18,654 nt of DNA, taken from NCBI GenBank assembly GCA_023429365.1, contig JAEYVW010000167.1:1-18654 (forward strand). The letters are read 5' to 3'. The notes under the pieces were generated by a model. That model did no database searches. It saw nothing but the letters and a program-made list of their open reading frames with translations, and was not told the origin of the DNA. Positions 14,255-18,654 of this stretch are shown here, piece after piece. This DNA comes from Bacteroidota bacterium (GTDB lineage Bacteria > Bacteroidota > Bacteroidia > Chitinophagales > Chitinophagaceae). Every line of letters begins with the position of its first letter. The stretch's first letter is position 1. The position numbers were made by a program, and so were the translations under genes.

Positions 14255-15343
14255 TTACTGGTCCATCACTTTTTTCTGATGATTGATACTTTCCATGTGT
14301 ACTGCGTCAAAGTACTTCGTTATGAATTCCTTGCTCAACCCCATTTTTTCCGCCCTCGTTGCAGCTCTCTCCAATATTTCATTCCAGCGATTGGTCTGAA
14401 GGATCGTGATATTGTTGTCCTTTTTATACTGCCCGATCTTTTCTGCAATCATCATGCGCTGACCAAGTATCTGCATCAGTTCGTCATCAAGGTGATTGAT
14501 CTGCTGACGCAGTTTTTCAAGTGCCGCATGATATTCCTCCGAATTGACATCCTCTTTTCTCCAGATGATGGCATCCAGCATTTCTTTTAGTTGCTCCGGT
14601 GTGATCTGTTGCTTGGCATCGCTCCAGGCATTGTCAGGATCGATATGACTTTCGATCATCAACCCGTCAAAATCGAGGTCGATGGCTCTTTGTGAGATCG
14701 CCTGGATGATATCGCGGCGGCCGCAGATATGTGAAGGATCATTGATGATCGGCATGCCGGGATTCCGCCGTTTCATTTCAATAGCGAGATGCCACATCGG
14801 TGCATTGCGAAACTCTGTATTGCCGTAGGAAGAAAATCCACGGTGTATCAATCCGATCTGTTTAACACCTGCTCTCGCCACACGTTCTACTGCGCCACTC
14901 CAAAGTTCGAGATCAGGGTTGATAGGGTTCTTGATCAGTACTGGAACATCTACTCCACGCAGGGCATCGGCTACCTCCTGCACACTGAACGGGTTTACAG
15001 TTGTGCGGGCACCGATCCACAACACATCTACATCAAATGTCAATGCATCCTGCACCTGCTTGCCGGTAGCAACTTCAACTGTGGTGGGCAATCCCGTTAA
15101 TTTTTTTGCCTGCTGCAGCCAGGGCAAACCTTTGGCGCCAATGCCTTCAAATAAACCGGGCTTGGTGCGTGGCTTCCAGATACCTGCGCGAAGCATATCG
15201 ACCTTACCAGTTGCTGCAAGGCGCTGCGCTGTTTCAAGCACCTGCGTTTCTGTTTCTGCACTGCAGGGACCGCTTATAACAAGTGGGCGCTTGCTCCAGG
15301 CCTTTTGCACATCTTCCCTGGTTGATTTTTCTGTCGTTTGCAT
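14255..15343 (-). CDS. Bifunctional DAHP synthase / chorismate mutase (type II)
   Basis: Catalyses both the entry step of the shikimate pathway (PEP plus erythrose-4-phosphate) and the conversion of chorismate to prephenate. Residues 1-262 form a class I-beta DAHP synthase: GPCSAE (25-30, metal-ligand C27), WKPRTKPG (57-64), WIGAR (109-113), IKNP (137-140), HRG (167-169) and DPSHICGRR (202-210). Residues 265-362 are an AroQ-type chorismate mutase with the helical pattern LRQQINHLDDELMQIL, R296, and YKKDNN. DAHP synthase first, mutase second is the arrangement typical of Bacteroidota. The fused mutase probably serves both catalysis and prephenate feedback control. No separate chorismate mutase is seen in the cluster, so pheA and tyrA depend on this protein. 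Confidence 0.96.
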   Translation of the reverse strand: MQTTEKSTREDVQKAWSKRPLVISGPCSAETETQVLETAQRLAATGKVDMLRAGIWKPRTKPGLFEGIGAKGLPWLQQAKKLTGLPTTVEVATGKQVQDALTFDVDVLWIGARTTVNPFSVQEVADALRGVDVPVLIKNPINPDLELWSGAVERVARAGVKQIGLIHRGFSSYGNTEFRNAPMWHLAIEMKRRNPGMPIINDPSHICGRRDIIQAISQRAIDLDFDGLMIESHIDPDNAWSDAKQQITPEQLKEMLDAIIWRKEDVNSEEYHAALEKLRQQINHLDDELMQILGQRMMIAEKIGQYKKDNNITILQTNRWNEILERAATRAEKMGLSKEFITKYFDAVHMESINHQKKVMDQ

Positions 15344-15399
15344 ATAATTTATTGGTTTGTAAAGTTAGTACCCTCCGAATAAAGGGCGTGATGATATTT

Positions 15400-16293
15400 T
15401 TATTTTATGATTCTCCTGATCTTGTTGGCTTCTTCAATAAGATGCTGTAATAAGTTATGATCCCCCTTCTCAATACTTTCCTTAAATTTTGTCAATTGCG
15501 CAATATGCTCGGACAAAACATCAAGGACGTTCACCCTGTTCTGCATAAAGATCGGCACCCACATCTGGGGATTACTTTTTGCAAGTCGTACCGTGCTTTC
15601 AAAACCCGCAGAGGCCAGTTCGAAAATGGCATTCTGCTCCTTTTCTTTCTCCAGCACCGTATTGGCAAGCGCAAATGAAGTGATGTGGGAAATATGGCTC
15701 ACATAGGCCGCGTGCAGATCATGTGACCTGGCATCCATTTCTAAAAGATGCATTCCAATTTTTTTGTACATGTCCTTTACCCAGTCCAGCGCGTCTGCAT
15801 CGCTTTGTGCTGCATCACAAATAATGACAGCCTTATTTTCATAGGCGCCACGCACCGCCGCCTGGGGACCACTGTATTCGGTTCCCCACATAGGATGCGT
15901 GGCTACATATCTTCCCCTTTTGGGATGATCTTTAATGGAAGAAACGAGCTGACTCTTGGTTGAACCGAGATCGAGGACAATTTGCCGCTCTACCTTATCC
16001 ATGATCGTGGGCAACAGATCTACCAGTTTGTCAACTGGTATTGCCAGTACGATGACATCAGATTGCTCGATCGCTTCAGCTAATGGTAATACCTCGTCAA
16101 CTAGTTCCAATTCTAATGCTTTATCCGCATGATCGGGATTAGCATCAACGCCGATCAACCGCGATGACAACTTTTTTTCATGTAATTGAATAGCCAGTGA
16201 GCCACCAATCAGACCTATGCCGACAATGGCGATAGTCTTCCGCGCCGCTTTTCCTTTGGCCCCATCAGCTTTCAACGACTTAGTATTTTCCAT
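15400..16293 (-). CDS. tyrA: Prephenate dehydrogenase
   Basis: NAD(P)-dependent oxidative decarboxylation of prephenate to 4-hydroxyphenylpyruvate, for tyrosine. The 297 residues carry a Rossmann motif GIGLIGGS (25-32), the LDLGSTKS motif (107-114), ATHPMWGTEYSGP (131-143, H133) and a downstream SHISHI block in the helical dimerisation domain. The usual HPMAG reads HPMWG here. No mutase or ACT domain is attached, so it is a stand-alone dehydrogenase. It lies 25 bases after the aminotransferase gene. Arogenate as an alternative substrate cannot be excluded, because the neighbouring aminotransferase could act on prephenate. Confidence 0.94.
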   Translation of the reverse strand: MENTKSLKADGAKGKAARKTIAIVGIGLIGGSLAIQLHEKKLSSRLIGVDANPDHADKALELELVDEVLPLAEAIEQSDVIVLAIPVDKLVDLLPTIMDKVERQIVLDLGSTKSQLVSSIKDHPKRGRYVATHPMWGTEYSGPQAAVRGAYENKAVIICDAAQSDADALDWVKDMYKKIGMHLLEMDARSHDLHAAYVSHISHITSFALANTVLEKEKEQNAIFELASAGFESTVRLAKSNPQMWVPIFMQNRVNVLDVLSEHIAQLTKFKESIEKGDHNLLQHLIEEANKIRRIIK

Positions 16294-16318
16294 TTTAGTT
16301 TTTCTTTGAGTCGAAATA

Positions 16319-17524
16319 TTAAACCACTTTTTCTACGGCTGCAGTCCCGGCTTGGATTAATGAATTTTTTATCCTTTTAATCGCTTCTTCAAATCTTTCC
16401 ATCGAGCCGCATAGGCTAACCCGTATGAATTTATTTCCTCCATTTCCGAAAATCCCGCCGGGTGTAATAAAGACCTGGCTGTTATAAAGGATCTCATCAC
16501 TCAATTCATAACCATCCTTATATTTTTTAGGAATGGCTGCCCAAACAAAAAGCCCTGACTGGTCTTTTGAATATTTACAACCGACCAGGTCCAGCAATTC
16601 AAAGACTCTTTCCCTCCGTTGATGATAAATTTGATTCACATTTCTATACCAATCATCATCCAGGCCAAGTGCAGTTGCTGCAGCCATTTGAACAGGCAGA
16701 AACATGCCGCTATCCATATTGCTTTTGTATCGTAACACTTCGTCTACTCTATCTTTTGCCCCACATAGCATTCCAATCCGCCAGCCGGCCATGTTATGAC
16801 TTTTACTAAGCGAATTCAACTCAACCACGCAGTCATTTGCACCTGCAACGCTGAGCAGACTCATTGGTTTTTCATTTAGGATAAAACTATAAGGGTTATC
16901 ATGTACAATTAGAATTTCATGCTGTCTGCCAAATGCTACGAGTTTTTCAAACAGGTGCCGATCGGGCCGCTGCCCCGTAGGCATATGGGGATAATTGACA
17001 AACATCAGTTTTATACCTTTCTTCACTTTCCGATTCTGTAACATCTTTTCCAGCCTGTCAAAGTCGGGTTCGTAACGATTCTTTGCTATCAATTTGTAAT
17101 CGACGCATTTTCCTCCGGCTAATTTTACCGCGCTTCGATAGGTTGGATATCCCGGATCGGGCACCAGCACTTCGTCGCCCTTATCAAGATAAGTCATACA
17201 GACATGCATAATCCCTTCTTTACTTCCTATTAACGGTAGTATTTCTGTATCAGGATCCAGTTGCACCTGATACCATTTATTATACCATGCACTGATCGCA
17301 TTTCGCAAAACGGGTGAACCTTTATAACCCTGGTAACCGTGTACACCGGCTTTTGAAGTTTCCTCCTGCAGCACGCTTATCACGTCGGGGTGTGGCGGCA
17401 TGTCGGGACTCCCGATGCCTAGGTTGATGATGTTTTTACCGGCCTTATTTAACTGGTCTATCTCTCTCAGTTTCTGAGAAAAATAATATTCGCTAATGCC
17501 TTCAAGTCTTTTACTGGTTCGCAT
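16319..17524 (-). CDS. Class I/II PLP-dependent aminotransferase, probably aromatic
   Basis: Fold-type I aminotransferase of 401 residues. The PLP lysine is K241 in NSLSKSHNMAGWRIG, with D209 (VHDNPY), Y212 and R249 also in place, and KFIRVSLC near the C-terminus supplies the carboxylate-binding arginine. The usual NPTG loop reads NYPHMPTG (177-184), so the asparagine that contacts the PLP ring is a methionine (M181). The position between pheA and tyrA suggests it transaminates phenylpyruvate and 4-hydroxyphenylpyruvate, or prephenate itself. The overall sequence also resembles LL-diaminopimelate aminotransferases and AspC-like enzymes, so the substrate is inferred from context. It begins 36 bases after the pheA stop. 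Confidence 0.88.
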   Translation of the reverse strand: MRTSKRLEGISEYYFSQKLREIDQLNKAGKNIINLGIGSPDMPPHPDVISVLQEETSKAGVHGYQGYKGSPVLRNAISAWYNKWYQVQLDPDTEILPLIGSKEGIMHVCMTYLDKGDEVLVPDPGYPTYRSAVKLAGGKCVDYKLIAKNRYEPDFDRLEKMLQNRKVKKGIKLMFVNYPHMPTGQRPDRHLFEKLVAFGRQHEILIVHDNPYSFILNEKPMSLLSVAGANDCVVELNSLSKSHNMAGWRIGMLCGAKDRVDEVLRYKSNMDSGMFLPVQMAAATALGLDDDWYRNVNQIYHQRRERVFELLDLVGCKYSKDQSGLFVWAAIPKKYKDGYELSDEILYNSQVFITPGGIFGNGGNKFIRVSLCGSMERFEEAIKRIKNSLIQAGTAAVEKVV

Positions 17525-17560
17525 AACTCCTACAGAGTTTTTTTAAATGTAATGAATGGT

Positions 17561-18457
17561 TCATGTTGATGATTTGCCACTTTTATAAATACCATAAACT
17601 CTTAGCTCTTCTGTCAGGGGTTTTATTTCTTTCATGATCGCTTCGAATTGGTCTACAGAGTCGAATTCCATATCCGCATGAAAACTGTACCTGAAGTCGC
17701 TTCCGGGAATGGGAAAGCTTTGCAATTTGCTGAGATTAATCCCGCCGTTTGCAATACGCATCAGTACTTTGGCCAGGCTTCCGCGTGAGTGATCCGTATG
17801 AAAATTTACCGACGCTTTATTAGCGCCTTCCACAGGTATGGCCAGATCTTCCCGTTGCACTACCAGGAATCTTGTGTAATTGTTCTTAAGTGTATGGATA
17901 TTTGGAGCGATCACATCGAGGTCAAACAACTCAGCCGCAAGCCTGCTGGCTATAGCAGCGATATGTTTGCTTTTGTGCTGGTAAATATGCCTTGCACTTA
18001 AAGCGGTGTCGTCAGTCTCCACCAGTTTCCATTTATGTTTATCCAGGAAGTCGTAGCATTGTTGCAACGCCATAGTATGTGAATGGACTTCGCGAATGTC
18101 TTCGATCCTGACGCCAGGATTCACTAATAGGTTTTGGCGGATATGCAGGTAAACTTCGCCCGTGACCCTGAGATTGCTTTTTTGTAGCAGGTTATAGTTG
18201 GGTAAGATGCTCCCGGCAATTGAATTTTCAATAGCCATAATGCCACCTTCACTTTCCTTTTTCGCTGAAGCCAGTCGGACCACTTCACGAAATGTGGCAC
18301 ATGGCAAAACCTCTACGTCCTTGCCGAAAAACTGGCGCGCTGCTACCTGGTGAAAACTGCCCTCATATCCCTGTATGGCAATCCTGCCTGGTGAAGCTAA
18401 GATGGCGGCCCTGGTTTCTCCTGGCGCAGTTTCGGGTTTATTTCCTGTTTCTTTCAT
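17561..18457 (-). CDS. pheA: Prephenate dehydratase
   Basis: Converts prephenate to phenylpyruvate, for phenylalanine. The 298 residues comprise a dehydratase domain (about 25-203) and a C-terminal ACT domain (about 214-290). Motifs are GYEGSFHQ (30-37), AIENSIAGS (75-83), SHTMALQQC (126-134) and the catalytic NYTRF (193-197). In the ACT domain the classical GALV and ESRP Phe-binding motifs read GSLA (226-229) and QSFP (246-249). An N-terminal extension of about 24 residues has no recognisable feature, and a later start is possible. No chorismate mutase domain is attached; that activity is on the DAHP synthase protein. It is the first gene of the cluster, and a terminator for an incoming gene lies 70 bases upstream. 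Confidence 0.95.
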   Translation of the reverse strand: MKETGNKPETAPGETRAAILASPGRIAIQGYEGSFHQVAARQFFGKDVEVLPCATFREVVRLASAKKESEGGIMAIENSIAGSILPNYNLLQKSNLRVTGEVYLHIRQNLLVNPGVRIEDIREVHSHTMALQQCYDFLDKHKWKLVETDDTALSARHIYQHKSKHIAAIASRLAAELFDLDVIAPNIHTLKNNYTRFLVVQREDLAIPVEGANKASVNFHTDHSRGSLAKVLMRIANGGINLSKLQSFPIPGSDFRYSFHADMEFDSVDQFEAIMKEIKPLTEELRVYGIYKSGKSST

Positions 18458-18526
18458 TTTATATTAATTCAGGCTCATTGCTTGTTCAAATCCCGCTGAT
18501 ATACTTTCATCGCCAATGCCTGGCAT

Positions 18527-18555
18527 AAAAAAAATCCCGGCGTTAAGCCGGGATT
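18527..18555 (-). terminator. Rho-independent terminator of a minus-strand gene beyond the right edge
   Basis: Read on the minus strand, AATCCCGGC (18555-18547) pairs perfectly with GCCGGGATT (18541-18533) around a five-base loop. A run of T follows, seen as A at 18527-18534 on plus. It insulates the pheA cluster from upstream transcription. Confidence 0.88.
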
Positions 18556-18580
18556 CTCTATGTTGATTTTAGTTGTCCTT

Positions 18581-18654
18581 CTATTTCAACAAAAGCATTC
18601 CCGGCTTCATTCTAAAGTAAAAGAAGCTAAAATAAAAACCGAAGAATGTGTTTG
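18581..18654 (-). CDS. Possible C-terminal end of a gene entering from the right
   Basis: An open frame of 24 codons runs in from the right edge to a TAG at 18583-18581. It ends in an aromatic-rich stretch, TFFGFYFSFF, followed by YFRMKPGMLLLK. The terminator 26 bases downstream on the same strand supports a gene ending here, and the alternating aromatic pattern could be membrane-associated. The fragment is too short to name a family. Another minus-strand frame also runs some distance, so the call is tentative. Confidence 0.4.
   Translation of the reverse strand, partial: NTFFGFYFSFFYFRMKPGMLLLK

Noticed and set aside
18516..18526. An 11-base palindrome ATGCC-T-GGCAT upstream of pheA, as a possible operator
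   Set aside because: The arms are only five bases long and there is no known aromatic regulator site of this form in the phylum; too weak to call.

Overview
The window looks like a chromosomal segment of a Bacteroidota bacterium, most likely near the Chitinophagaceae (phylum confident, family tentative). The grounds are A-rich stretches rather than Shine-Dalgarno sequences before the start codons; promoter-like TAnnTTTG boxes (2915-2922 on plus, 8672-8679 on minus); a DAHP synthase fused to a C-terminal chorismate mutase; an OmpA protein with thrombospondin type-3 repeats; and a small glycine-rich RRM protein. I see no mobile element, CRISPR array, tRNA or rRNA. Coding density is high and no gene-free stretch exceeds about 230 bases.

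Plus-strand half (1-7300). A long-chain polyprenyl diphosphate synthase and recJ lie 21 bases apart. Next is the ribosomal protein operon rpsF-rpsR-rplI, with a candidate S6:S18-type leader hairpin before rpsF, two tandem hairpins between rpsR and rplI, and a strong terminator after rplI. A monocistronic RRM RNA-binding protein gene follows, with a long AT-rich leader and its own terminator. Then comes a two-domain enzyme in which a GpgS-like (GT81-type) glycosyltransferase is fused to a SerB-like HAD phosphatase, 36 bases ahead of a tandem universal stress protein. The fusion is the most unusual gene here: it could carry out both steps of glucosylglycerate-type compatible-solute synthesis in one polypeptide.

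Minus-strand half (7374-18654). A bidirectional terminator separates the two halves. An OmpA-family outer membrane protein and a YcbB-type L,D-transpeptidase form an envelope/peptidoglycan pair. From 18457 down to 10605 runs a compact aromatic amino acid cluster: pheA, a class I aminotransferase, tyrA, DAHP synthase/chorismate mutase, aroB, aroA, aroC, with a DUF952 gene at the tail. The pathway is present from its entry enzyme and from EPSP through chorismate and prephenate to the Phe and Tyr keto acids. Only the three middle shikimate steps (aroQ/D, aroE, aroK) are missing locally. A minus-strand terminator at 18527-18555 ends a gene entering from beyond the right edge, of which perhaps 24 codons are visible.
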